A stretch of 64,000 nucleotides of DNA from Zygnema circumcarinatum (lineage: Eukaryota > Streptophyta > Zygnematophyceae > Zygnematales > Zygnemataceae). Each line of letters starts with the position of its first letter. The stretch's first letter is position 1. The stretch covers positions 2,035,550 to 2,099,549 of the forward strand of contig CM074821.1 in the NCBI GenBank assembly GCA_037447605.1, given 5' to 3'. Positions 12,767 to 24,400 of the stretch are shown here, piece after piece. Both the position numbers and the translations under genes were made by a program. Under the pieces are notes generated by a model. It was not told the origin of the DNA. It did not search any database and was given only the letters and a program-made list of their open reading frames with translations.

Positions 12767-13140
12767 AAGTTTTTGTCACATTGTAGCATTCGAACGTCAT
12801 CACTATTTCCATTAGTGGACATACCCACTAATCCTTTGCATCGTTTTTTTTCCCACTAATGTTTCTCGCCATAAAGAGTGGCTGCATAAACAATCCATGA
12901 ACTTCACCAATGCTTCAAGCATCAACTCGCCGGTCAACTAATTGGCAACGCCAACAAATGAAAGCTTGGCATGAGCCCTTCAACTGAGAAACGTACGCAA
13001 GGCCTGTTGTTGTTGAGTCCCAAGCAATGACCTTGAGATCAAACGTGTTTTCGTGTCCTTGTGGAACTTCACAACCATCTTGCTCTTTGTCATTGGCGGC
13101 ATTTTGGGCTTGAAAAAAAACAAGCCAAGAAAGAGGGAAG

Positions 13141-13190
13141 CAGGCGAACAGGCGGGCAGGCGGGCAGGCAGGCAGGCGGGCAGGCAGTAC
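13141..13190. repeat. (CAGG/CGGG)n tetranucleotide repeat
   Basis: GCAGGCGGGCAGGCGGGCAGG pattern in intergenic sequence. Confidence 0.9.
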
Positions 13191-13478
13191 AGTAACCCCC
13201 CCCCTAATATTTTCGCCATGGCTTCGGCAAATATTGGGCGAAAATCTTGGAATTTGAAAATATAAGGAAGTCCGTGTTAACAATAGGCGAGCGGTATTAT
13301 GTTAGAGTCCGGCCTGTGGCCGTACTGTTTCTCTCTGTACGGAGGCGCACGGCCGCCGGGTCCTGTCGCGAGCTCCTATTGGTACCGTACATTTAACTTC
13401 ACGAGCTCCTATTGGTGCCGTGCATATACCGTACGATTTAGAGATTTTATCCGTACTTACCATACATCTGAATAGCGT

Positions 13479-13488
13479 NNNNNNNNNN
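13479..13488. other. Assembly gap (10 N)
   Basis: Ten N characters in intergenic sequence. The true size is unknown. Confidence 0.98.
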
Positions 13489-14290
13489 CTGCAAAAGCTC
13501 CCAATCCCCACCCAAAAAACGAAGACATCGCCGACGGGTCTCGCGAACGGCGCTGGCCCCACCACGAGGGGGCAAAATTAAAACCCAAAGGGGGAAAAGA
13601 AGAAGGACATGCCATGCAGCAACATCTGATGGATCACACGCAAGACGAGCAAGAGGCAAACGCAAAGCATCACGAACACAAACACGCAAAGCCCGTGGGA
13701 TACGAGCGTAAAGACGAGAGGTTTTGTATTGAAAAATAGGTCAGGTTAGGTTAACACCCCTAATATACATTAACACAGACTTACCGTACTAAAAGTGGTT
13801 TCCTCAAAATCAGGGCGAATTTCTTGGGTAACGAAAGGACTCGGGTGGAAAATATTAGGGGGGAGGGGTACTGTACAGTATTTCGTTTCACCCGTACGTC
13901 GTGCGCGCCTTGTTTAAGTTGTTTTCTATTTTTTTCCATATTGAAGAAAGAGAGAAAAAGATGTTTGTTTGAACTCACGATGGCAAGGCCGTCAAATGTA
14001 CATGGATAAAATCGACATAGGGAACCAGAGGAAACGGTCACAAAGGACCTAAGGACAAAGAGAAAGCCTCGAAACGGAAGTCTGCTTATAGGCTCAACAC
14101 CACGGCACTAGAAGCAGCCGCGAAGGTCGCCGATGTGGGGCGCAACACGCGCAGGAAGGGGCTATTGAAGGGGCGGCATCCTTAAGGGAAAATCTGAGGT
14201 TTGCTCAAGGGATTTAAGGGATTTTTTCAAAAAAATCCCTTATTTGACGATGCCGGTGTGCGTGCGTCTGCCGCGGCGGAGGTACCTTAC

Positions 14291-14338
14291 GGTACGGACG
14301 GACGGACGGATGGACGGACGGACGGACGGACGGACGGG
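14291..14338. repeat. (GGAC/CGGA)n repeat in the presumed PIE1 promoter
   Basis: Twelve or so GGAC units, one with a T variant, preceded by TTACGGTACGG. It lies about 300 bp before the proposed noncoding first exon of PIE1. Confidence 0.85.
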
Positions 14339-14396
14339 CCGGGCAAGGCCGAGGGGCGCGCCTCCCCTCCCGCCGCGTGTGCGCGTGCACGTGCGC

Positions 14397-14480
14397 CCCT
14401 CGCTCGCTCGCTCGCTCGCTCGCTCTTGCTCTCGCTCTCCCCCCCTCTCTCTCTCTCCCCCCCCTCTCTCTCTCTCTCGC
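14397..14480. repeat. CTCG and CT low-complexity run
   Basis: (CTCG)n runs into CT/CCCC pyrimidine tracts on the plus strand, in the presumed PIE1 promoter or 5' UTR. Confidence 0.8.
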
Positions 14481-15461
14481 TGCGGTATGTCCTAGCGCGG
14501 GCTGGGCGTTCTGTTGGAGGCGAGACACGAGACGAGACACGAGACGGGAGGTCGTTCTGCTTGCCTCCCTCCCTCCCTCCCCCCCACGCGGCTCACACTC
14601 CGCCGCTGCTCGCCTGGTGCAGTGCAGCACAGTGCAGGGAGGTGGACCTGATCGGGAAGGTGCGCGCGCGGCAGAAGGCAACGGCGATACAGGTGCGTGT
14701 GCGGGGCGTGGAGGGCCATGGCGGGGTCCGGAAAGCGTTCTTCGTGCCAGACATGGCATCATGGAAAGAGAGAGCACATGCAGGGAGCTTGCAGCCGCTG
14801 AATAGGACTCGTTTTTATTTTTTTCATCAGCTATTTGTCAGCTGTTTTTCCGACATTTAGGCACTTTTGGGAAGTACTTCATGTCAGCTTGGAATAGAGG
14901 AGTCTGCAATTGCTCAAGCCAAATACTAGCATGCATCACATGGCCTAGGAAGCATCCAGCGAAAGTTTCAATTTCCATGTTTGGGAGCTTAGTCTATTTC
15001 CACTAGTAATTTGGCAGAATTGCAATCGCAATGGATGAAAAACCAGCGTTCGACGGAGGATCGGGGCAATTTTTCTCGGATTATAGGCTTTGATAAAATA
15101 TTGTCGTGAATTCATCTTTTCCTTCTAATCCGCGCTGGGGACCAAAGTTTGTAAACCATTAAACATCGCAACACTATTGACAAGCTTGGAGAGCTGGTTC
15201 GCCTCCCTTTCATGGCCTGACAGCTGCCATTCATTTGTGTTTTCGTGGCTGTAAATAATTGGACTTCAGCCGAAGCTGTCTGCTCATTGGCAGCAGTAAG
15301 CCCGCTGCATTTTCGACTGGCCGCTTCTTGTATACGGCAAATGTCCCGAAAGTGGCTGAAAGGCAATCACGAAGAAACCACTCACAGCCGCTGGTAGTCA
15401 TCTCCTTGAGCTGTCTCCCTCACACGCCGTGTGGAATGTCCTTCGGTCGTCTCCGTCAGCC

Positions 15462-18400
15462 ATGGTTTTGGAGCAGCGTGGAAAGCAGCCCGCAGCTGCG
15501 CCCACGGCTAGGCTGCGCAGAAGGCCTCGGGGAGGGTCTGCGGAGGACGGTGCGGCAGCGGCACGGGAGACGAGCCCGCTTAATAGAGGACGGTCCTCCA
15601 AGAAGCGAAGGAGGGAAGAACGAGACGTAGCGGTTGCACAGATTTGTGAGAGGCAGGAGTGCGGAGAGAAAGAGAACACAGCAAATGAAAGGAGGCTTGA
15701 GGATGGGGAGCAGGAGGGGGCGCCAATCAAAACGTATAGTAGAAGGCATGTTAGAAGGTCAGAGAGGGTAATGGGTCAGCTGAAAAGGGCGGGTGAAGAG
15801 GTTTCATCTGGCAATTTAAGGAATAAGGGACAACAGGCGAGGAAGTTGAACCCTGAGGTCGCCGCAGGGGGTGGGGAGGAGAGGAAGGAGGCTGTGGCTC
15901 GCCAGGTGGTGTCTGACAAGGTTCAGGATCAGTCAGAAGGTTGTGGTACGAAGAAAGCGTCGGTAGAGGTCGTCTCAAATATGGTGAAAGTTATCGCCAA
16001 CATAGGGGCTTTACCTGGAATGAAAACGAATCCTCAGGATGGGTTAACGTCGTCGGACGGTCTTAACCTTGGGACGCAGAGAAATGTTGTGAGATTGGTT
16101 GTGGTTGGCAACGGCCTTGAGAGCAGTAAAGAGGCATCAAAATCTGTGGCGGGTGATCAACGTCAGCCAGGCGGATCTAGTCATTCGAAATCGACATCTG
16201 GTACAAAGGATTTGGCAGTTGTAAAGAGTGAGGGCCTTGATTCTAGAAAATCCCCAGTAGGTGTGGCCTTGTCTGCAGATTTGGACGGACATAGGAGCGA
16301 TGACGCAGCTCTACCTACGATTAGCGTAGAGGAAGGTAGACGGCGGAGTGAAGAAGCAGAGCCACAGGAGGAGAATGCTGAGAGCACGATTGTTGATAAC
16401 ATGGTTGTGAATGAAGGGCAGCATGCAGAGAAGGAAATTGTTTATGAGGAAGAGGAGAGGGCAATGGAGGTGAAGGAGGGGGAGCATGCACTGAAGGAGT
16501 TCAAGAAGGTTGTAGAGGGGCTTGAACAGGAGCAGGAGCAGGCAGTAGGATGGAATGTCGAAGGGGGAAAACAGTTGAGGGAGGAGAAGGCAGAGGAGCA
16601 GGAAGGAAAGGTGGATGAGCTGGTAGCAATGGAAGACGAGACGAAGGAGCGCGGAGAAGAAGCCGTAGAGGACGAAGAGGGGATGGGGACGGAGAGGAGG
16701 GTAGAGGTGAGTGCTTTGGTGGTGATGGAAGGAAAGGAGGAGCAGCAAGAGGGAAAGGACGAGCAGATGGTGGCGAAGGAGAAGGTAGAGGAGGAGGAGG
16801 AGGAGGAGGAGGAGGGCGAGGAGGAGGAGGAGGACGACGAAGAGGAAGAGGAGGTGGAGGAGATGGAGGAGGAGGAGGAGGAGGAGGAGGAGGAGGAGGA
16901 GGAGGAGGAGGAGGAGGAGGAGGAGGAGGAAGAGGAGGAGGAGGAGGAGGAGGAGGAGAGGGAGGAGGAGGAGGAGGACGAGGAAGAGGAGGAGGAGGAG
17001 GATGAGGAGGAGGTGAAGGTGGTGGTGGAGGAGGAGAAGAAAGTGGAGGAAGATGGGAAGGAGGATGAAGGGAAGGAGGAAGAGGAAGAAGGGAAAGAGG
17101 AGGAGGAGGAGGAGGAGAAGGAGGAAGAGGAAGAGGAGGCGGAGGAGGAGGAGGAGGAGGGGGGGGGGAAGAAGGAGGTGAGGGAGGTGGGAGAGGAGGA
17201 CGAAGAGGAAGGGAAGGAGGACGACGAGGCACTGATGGAATTTGAGTGGGAAGTGGGACAGCAAGCGGCATATATCAACGAGAGTGACGATGACGAAGAT
17301 TTGGCAGAAGATTTATACGAAGAGGAGATTATTGCACGTGCGGATTTCATCAGGAGCAAGCAACAGGTGGGTACTCGGCAAATGATTGCAGATGAGCAGT
17401 TTGTCAAGTTGAAATTCTTTTCAGTGACGAATTATTAGGCATTTCATAGAGACAATTTTCGTAGTGTTGTTCAGAGAGATGTATTAGGGTCTGCAGAATA
17501 ATTGAAGTTTGATGCGTTTTGTTGAGTAACTTTAATTCAGGGGATGGAAGAGACGCGTGTATCACGTGTGAGCAAAAATGAGTCAAGTGCGCCTTTTTTC
17601 CCACCATTTTCGTTTATGGAAAATGTGAATGTGGCTGCCAACTTGCCGACGTGGAAGCTGCCGCGGCCTGACAGTTTTACGGCCTTTTGCGATACTATGC
17701 TTGTGCTTGCATGTTGGATGCTTCCATTGACTTGTGTTGGAATAGCTGATGTTAAGACTTGAAGGACATGGCTGAGAGGCGACATGTTATATTGGCGGCT
17801 AGCGACATTGCGTGGCAACATAATGTATCCAGAAGTTTGTAGTGGCCTTGTCATGGAGAGGCTTCAGATAGAAGCCAACTTCAGCCAGTTCAGTTGGATT
17901 CGGAATTCGTAGTATGCGTAGACTTCTTGAATGGCTTGGTATTGAAATACAGCTCAAGGTTGGTGCACGCATGTAGTAAGTAGCTGGATTTGTTATTGAA
18001 CATTCGGCATAGGGTTATGTTAAGTATTTTTCTGCAGCCTTGTCTGTGTATACATTTGAAACCTCCCGTTTGACCGGCATGACCGACCAGCATTCCGTCA
18101 ACATACGCCCTTTGTTAACACGGACATGTGACAGCAGTTTCACGAGTTTGCAGATTTTGAATGCCAAGAAGCTCCCCAAGTTTCAGGATCCGACGCGCAG
18201 CAAGACGCACTGGGAGTTTTTGCTGGAAGAAATGGCTTGGCTGGCCAAGGTGAGCTGAACTGACTGCCTGATCCTGAGTGACGCGACGGAGTGTGCCGGT
18301 TGTGGAAGCGTTTGGAGGTGACGCGTGGCCTAGGCCGAAGTGCAGTGCAGTGCAATATCCCTGCCGAGTAGGCAGACTTGAGTCACACCGGGAAGCAATA

Positions 18401-21400
18401 GCCTGTACTCCTTTGCCTGAACGCAGTTGCAGGCTCAGTATTTGGTGAGGCAAATGGTACTTGACTTGACTTGGCTGAAACTTAGGGAGTTGGAATTGAT
18501 ACGAAAATCCTTACCTCATAGGAGCAAAAGGTGGCTTGAAGGACGGGAAAAGCAGTAAAGCTACTTACTGCTAGTGGGCTGGTTGTGGGGCGAGCAGGAC
18601 TTTGAGCGGGAAAGGAAGTGGAAGGTGAGCCAAGCAAAGAAGGTGGCGTCACGTGTGAGCAAGTCCGGGCTGGACGTGCAGGCCCGCGAGATGCGGCGCA
18701 GGAGGGTGAGTGCTGCTGCTATCTCTGCCCCGCCCACAGCTTTGGGCTGCACAAGCACATCGCTGTGCTTGGTCTCATGCAAGTGCGAGGGCTCTGACAG
18801 GAGGAGGAGCAGCGCATGCGGAGGGTGGCGAGCAACATCGCCAAGGAAGTGAAACGGTTTTGGGTCAAAGTTGAAAAGCTGGCAAGCCGCAGGATGACCT
18901 GTTTCTTCCCTGGCGCTTGTGGAACAATAATGCTATGGCTCTTTTGAATACGGCTTGTTCATATCTTGGTTACTCAAATTGGTTGCAGCTGGATGACAGT
19001 AAATTGTTGGGTTATTTAGGAATGCAGGAATGACGAAGCAAGTTTGCACAGAAGCAACTTTGTACAGAAGCAAGTTTGCAAGGAACTTAAGAGATTGGGC
19101 ATCTTATGGATGTATATGATTGGTTGATTGCAGTTTCAATAGCTGACATGGTGGCCGATATCCCACGCTGTTCTGTACTGCTCCGTGGTGAAGCCGCGTG
19201 TGGCAGCTGAGTCGTGTGCTGTGGGCGCAGGTGGTGTACAAGCACCAACTGAGGCTGGAGGAGAAGAAGAAGGAGGCGTTGGACAAGCATTTGGACTTTC
19301 TGCTGGGCCAAACGGAACGGTGCGCACACCACACAGTTGGCCTCCATGCCCTCTCAATAACGCTCGTTTTTGGGTTTGGGGATGCATGTTCGTCCTGTAT
19401 CCGCGGCAGTATGTGGATACGTCCTTTTTCGTTCCCTTTATTTTGCTCTGTCCTTTCCTCCAGTGCTGTTGCTTATCCTTCTTCATTAGCGCGCACATTA
19501 GCGTTGTCATTCCTGTGCTGTAACACGAGTCCCGTTGCCGTGTGCGGGCATGCAGCTACTCGTCCATGTTGGCGGAGAATCTCGCGGACGCCCTTCCTGC
19601 CTCGCCTGCGCGGCAACCTCGGCCTCCTCTCGCCGCGCCGACACCCGCGGGACCTGCTCTGCTGGAAGGCTTGCCAGGGGAAGGGGAAGGGGAAGGAAAA
19701 GGGGAAGGGGAAGGAGAAGAGGAAGAGGAAGGGGAAGGGGAAGGGAAAGGGAAAGGGAAAGGGGAAGGGGAAAGGGAAGGGGAAGGGGAAGGGGAAGGGG
19801 AACGGGAACGGGAAGGGAAAGGGGAAGGGGAAGGGGGAGGGAAAGGAAAAGGGGAAGGGGGAGGGGAAGGGCCCGGGACGGCCGCGGTTGAGGGGGACGA
19901 GGATGTGTCTTACAGTGACCGCGGGAGGGAGCGCGCCTCTGGCAGCGACGGCCATGCGGGTCAGGAGGGTGGACTGGCCTTGGAGGAGGGAGGCAAGGAG
20001 TTTGTGATGGAGGACGTTCAAATGGTAATGACTGCTCTCCTTTGCTATTTCTGCCAAAGACACTAGAGTTGGCAGCTTCACATGTTAAAGCTGCCCATTT
20101 AGGATGGTGACGATGCTCTCCTTTCCTTAGTTCAACGGCTTCAACGCCAACTGCGGCCGCAGAGGCCAAGAGTGGGAGAAGGGGCCTATCAGATCCATCT
20201 CTGAACATTCTTTCGTTTTCATTAGATGGCACTACATGGGATCCGTCTTTGCACGAAAGCAGTATCAAGCTTGGTCTATCGTTGGCCATGGTAAGGCAGA
20301 CAATTGAGAAGATGGTCCATTGTAGCGTATTGTTTCAGTGAAGCAGCAGTTTAGGCGTTGGGAACCCCCCCCACTGTTCCTCCCCCTCCCCCCCCCCTAC
20401 TCTGTCTCTTTCGCGTTCTTTCTCCCCCTTTCTCTCGCTTCCACTCTCTCGCTTTCTCCCTGGGCCTCTCTCTCTCTTTCTCTCCCCGTCGGTCTCTCCA
20501 CTCCTCTTTCCCTCCCCCCTCCCATCCTCGCCGAGATCTCACTGACAGAGTTTACAATAGGGCCGTGATTGCATTTGGCAGGAGGATGAGGATGCGACAT
20601 TGGAGGCCAACGAGGCTCTGACATCGACGGAGGCGAGAGAGGGGGAACTGCACGCGCTGTGTACAGAGGGCGAGATGCCCATTGAAGTGCTTACGCGGAG
20701 ATATGCGACAGCAGGTATAAGCGTTCGACAGTTTCAATTCCATCATTACTTTTAGACGAATTGTCATCTATATGTGTGGGAAGGTGCATAATTGGCGGGA
20801 TTCGGCCATCTTTTTCCTCATGATATGTCTGCAGTCTCTTAATTGTAGAGTCAAAGCTTGACTAGAGACGGATACTCTTTTCATTTTTGTTTCAGTACTT
20901 TCGTTTCGCAATTTTTGTCAGTTTTTGCTTTCCCTCTGTGCGCAAGGAATAAGTTATTCTCCGTTCTGGAGGCTGACAAGAGAAGAATGGTGATTTGTGT
21001 TAGGAAAACTTAATGGTAATGATGAAAAGGAGGAGAAGAGCGGTAGCCGAGACGATGAAAGCTGTGAAGAAGCCGGCAGTCCCGAGCCTGTGAGCCCTTC
21101 GCTCTCTGGTGGTCGGAGAGGCCGCAAGGGAGGGAGGGGGAGGGAGGAGGCGGCCGGCAGAGCGGCGGGGGCTGCAGAGCGACCGGGTACGGAAGGCAGT
21201 GCAGGGGCCGGGGAGCATGCCGGCCTGCGCCCTCTCCTGCCAGGCTCTGCGGATGTAAGGAGGCAGGAGGGAGGGGGAGAGGGAGAGGGAGAGGGGAGGG
21301 AGAGGGAGAGGGAGAGGGAGAGGGAGAGGGAGAGGGAGAGGGAGGGAGAGGGAGAGGGAGAGGGAGAGGAGAGGGAGAGGGAGGAGGGAGAGGGAGAGAG

Positions 21401-24400
21401 GGAGAGGGAGAGGGAGAGGGAGAGGGAGAGGGAGAGAGAGTGGGAGACACGAGCGCCCATGAAAGGGAGGTGGAGGCCAAAGTAGGAGACGCCTGCACCA
21501 TGGCTTATGTTGTAGAGGAGGCAGGGGGGAACGAGGGATTGGCAGCCACTGGAAGTTTGAGGAAGCGGAGAAGGAGAGAAAGAGTGACAGAGGAGATTGG
21601 TGTGGAGAAGGTGGTGGATTTTGCAACCATCCGCACTCACGTGTTGCTGTTTTTAGTTGCAATGCCCTCTGTTTTTTTGACGCTTTTGCTACTCATTGAC
21701 TTTATGCAGTCCATCCAATCTGTAGGACAACTATCACCTGCGTCTGTTCTTTAGGCGCCCTTTAGCTTCTCATCTTAAGGGCATCCCTCCTAATGTGAAC
21801 AGCGATGAAGGTGGATGGCAGGCGGAGGTCGATGTAGAATACGAGCCGCCCAGACAGGGGGAGGGCTTTGCTGAGGTGAGCCTGACGTGGTCACTCAGTC
21901 GACGCTCCGCGGTAGAAATGGACCATGCTTTTGGTAGCGTGTGGTTTCTGAATGAATGCCATTAGTGGCCTCGTAATGTGGATTATGACAAAAGGCTTAT
22001 TTATTGTTGAGCTTGAATGCAATGAAATGTTACTCACGTATCCTCCTCCTCCCCACAATCGGACGTATACCTTTGTTTTTCTCCCTAAGTACATCTTCCA
22101 GACGTGTGCATAGGATTTTTCTCGTGGAATCTTATTGAATTAGTGTGCACGAGATGTAGACTCCTTTAGCCGTTTTGAGCAGACAGAATGTGGCAGATCA
22201 GTCTAACAGGCGGCTGAGTTGCTCTGCACTGACCGATTGGTCAGGACGACGAGTCAACGCTGGAGGAGGAGGAGAGGCGAGCGCGCGAAGAGGGTGCAGA
22301 CGATGCTGAAGAGGTAAAAAGCACGAAAGCGCCCGTCACTGCAGAGGGCCTGATTTGACAGCTGCTGGCCAGTTTCTCCGGGAATGTTTCTGGTGACCCT
22401 GCCTGTTCAGAATGCGGAGGAAGATTTCACACCTTGTTATTGCTGGAGGGGGTTTATCTGCCACAGTCTGGCGGACTCTAGAGGATGGCTGACGGCTGTC
22501 CCGCTCTGCAGGTTGACCTCCTGAAGCGCGAGAGTGAACTGCCGCTCGAAGAGCTTCTTGCTCACTATCGCGCGGTGAGTAAACCACATGAGGTTTCCAC
22601 CTGATTCACGTTTTTGGGGAGGTGATTGCTTACCTTTTTTTCTCGACTCAATCTGTTATTCGCCAGTAAACAGTAATTGGTGTAGATTTTCACACAACTG
22701 TTAGACGATAGTTCCTGATTCGGAGACCATTGGGAGTGTTGAGTTATTTTGCAGCGTACGAGGATTTCCAGGTGTCAGTTTTGTTTGTATTAAGCATTTA
22801 TAGCTTCAGTTGTGGACCTCCCCTGTCATTGTCGATGCGTATCAATGGTACTTTTCCCTTTCAGGAAGGGCCATAACAGCCAGTATGTCCTATGTAGACA
22901 TGCATCACGCATGTTGCGCATCAAAATTCTCGCGAGGGTTCTATGCAAGCACGTAACCTTCGGAGACCAGCGGCCGGCCAGTCAAAAAACTGTGTAGATT
23001 GCATTTTGAATACATTCAAGCGTAGAAATTCAGTCGGTCGGCGGCAGCTGCATCCCAGGAAGTCGGAGGGGAGGGGGCAGCTCTAAACATCACTTGCCAA
23101 ACTGCCGCTTTTGAGTCGATGTGAACGGGCAATACGGCTGCAGCTGTGGAACAAAATTCACGAGATGGCATTCCTGGCGTGCCGTCAACCCATTTAGCAG
23201 TGGAATGTGTCTTTTCTGTACAGCGGTAACCTGTTTATTGGCTATATGCAATGTCAGTCACGAGTTTTGGAAGCTTGAAATTACAGGACGGGCTTTCGTG
23301 CAATGGTGTACATATAGTCATGGGATTGAAGCTGAATGGTGTTGACTGGGCTGTTCTATGAGGGAGGGCTGCGATGGCAGATGAATGGAGATACCCTGGG
23401 AGAGAGTGAGCAAGAGGAGGACAAGGACGAGGATGGGAGTTCTGACGGAGGTAGTGGCAGTGAAAGTGATGGCGAGAGAGAGGCGGAGGAGGCCGTACAT
23501 ACGGAGGAAGGAGCCGAAGGGAATGCCGAGAGAGAGGCGGAGGGCCGGGGCGGCGGGGAACTGCCCAAGGTGACTGCTCCAAAGGAAGAGGAGGTCGAAG
23601 TTTGTGCAGAATTTCCAACGCGAGTTAATGAAGGTTGGGAGAGAAAGAGGTGCGATGTGAAGCTGGAGGAAGGGGCCGCAGATCATGGTGAAAATCTGAA
23701 TTGTTTAGAGAAAGGGATAGGTGATTTTGAGAAGATCATGCATCCCCTCGACAATGGTAATGATATTGCCAGCAAGGAGCGGGGATTTCTAGATGGAGCC
23801 GCTGGAACTGGGGATGTCGGTCGTTCATTAGAACCGGAAACAAACCACCATCTGGAGGGAAGAATCGAGGCAGAATATGACAGCCGGCCAGGAATGCTTG
23901 TAAAGGTGGAGAAGGAAGCCTCTCTGGGAGTGATGATGGAGAGGCACGAGGAGGAAGTAATCGAGTTGAAAACAGAGGCGGAGGAGAGCCCTGGGAAGGA
24001 GGCCCGAGACAAGAGAAGCAATGAGGAAAGGCTGGTAGATGCGGCTGCAGAAGCCATGGCTGCGCAGCCGACGGGGTATACCTTGTCGACGACCAACGTT
24101 CGGACGAAGGTGCCCTTTCTGCTCAAGGGCTCGTTGAGGGAATACCAGCACATAGGACTGGACTGGCTCGTGACCATGTACGACAAAAAGCTGAACGGCA
24201 TTCTGGCGGACGAGATGGGTCTGGGGAAGACCATCATGACCATCGCGCTGTTGGCCCACCTCGCGTGCGAAAAGGGCGTGTGGGGCCCACACCTGGTGGT
24301 GGTGCCCACATCCGTCATGCTCAACTGGGAGATGGAGTTCATGAAGTGGTGCCCCGGCTTCAAGGTCTTGACTTACTTTGGAACTGCGAAAGAGCGGAAG

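Larger units (their letters stand above)
11659..15461. other. Long intergenic region between the AP-repeat gene and PIE1
   Basis: No gene that I can support. It holds short exon-like open pieces (about 11890-12078 and 12150-12250) without family resemblance, a TTTGTACTTT-rich stretch (12673-12766), a CAGG/CGGG tandem (13141-13190), an N gap, two near copies of a CGAGCTCCTATTGGT element (about 13369-13415), a CGGA tandem (14291-14338), CTCG and CT runs (14397-14480) and the likely PIE1 leader. In that leader a possible noncoding exon ends at the donor at 14693 (ATACAG|GTGCGT) and is joined to the acceptor at 15459 (CCGTCAG|CC), two bases before the PIE1 ATG. Confidence 0.4.

Noticed and set aside
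13734-13765. TTAGG-like telomeric sequence
   Set aside because: Only one or two TTAGGTTA-like words, with no tandem.
16311-17407. Long minus-strand frames (Ser-, Leu- and Pro-rich) opposite the poly-Glu exon
   Set aside because: They are the three antisense readings of a (GAG)n repeat.
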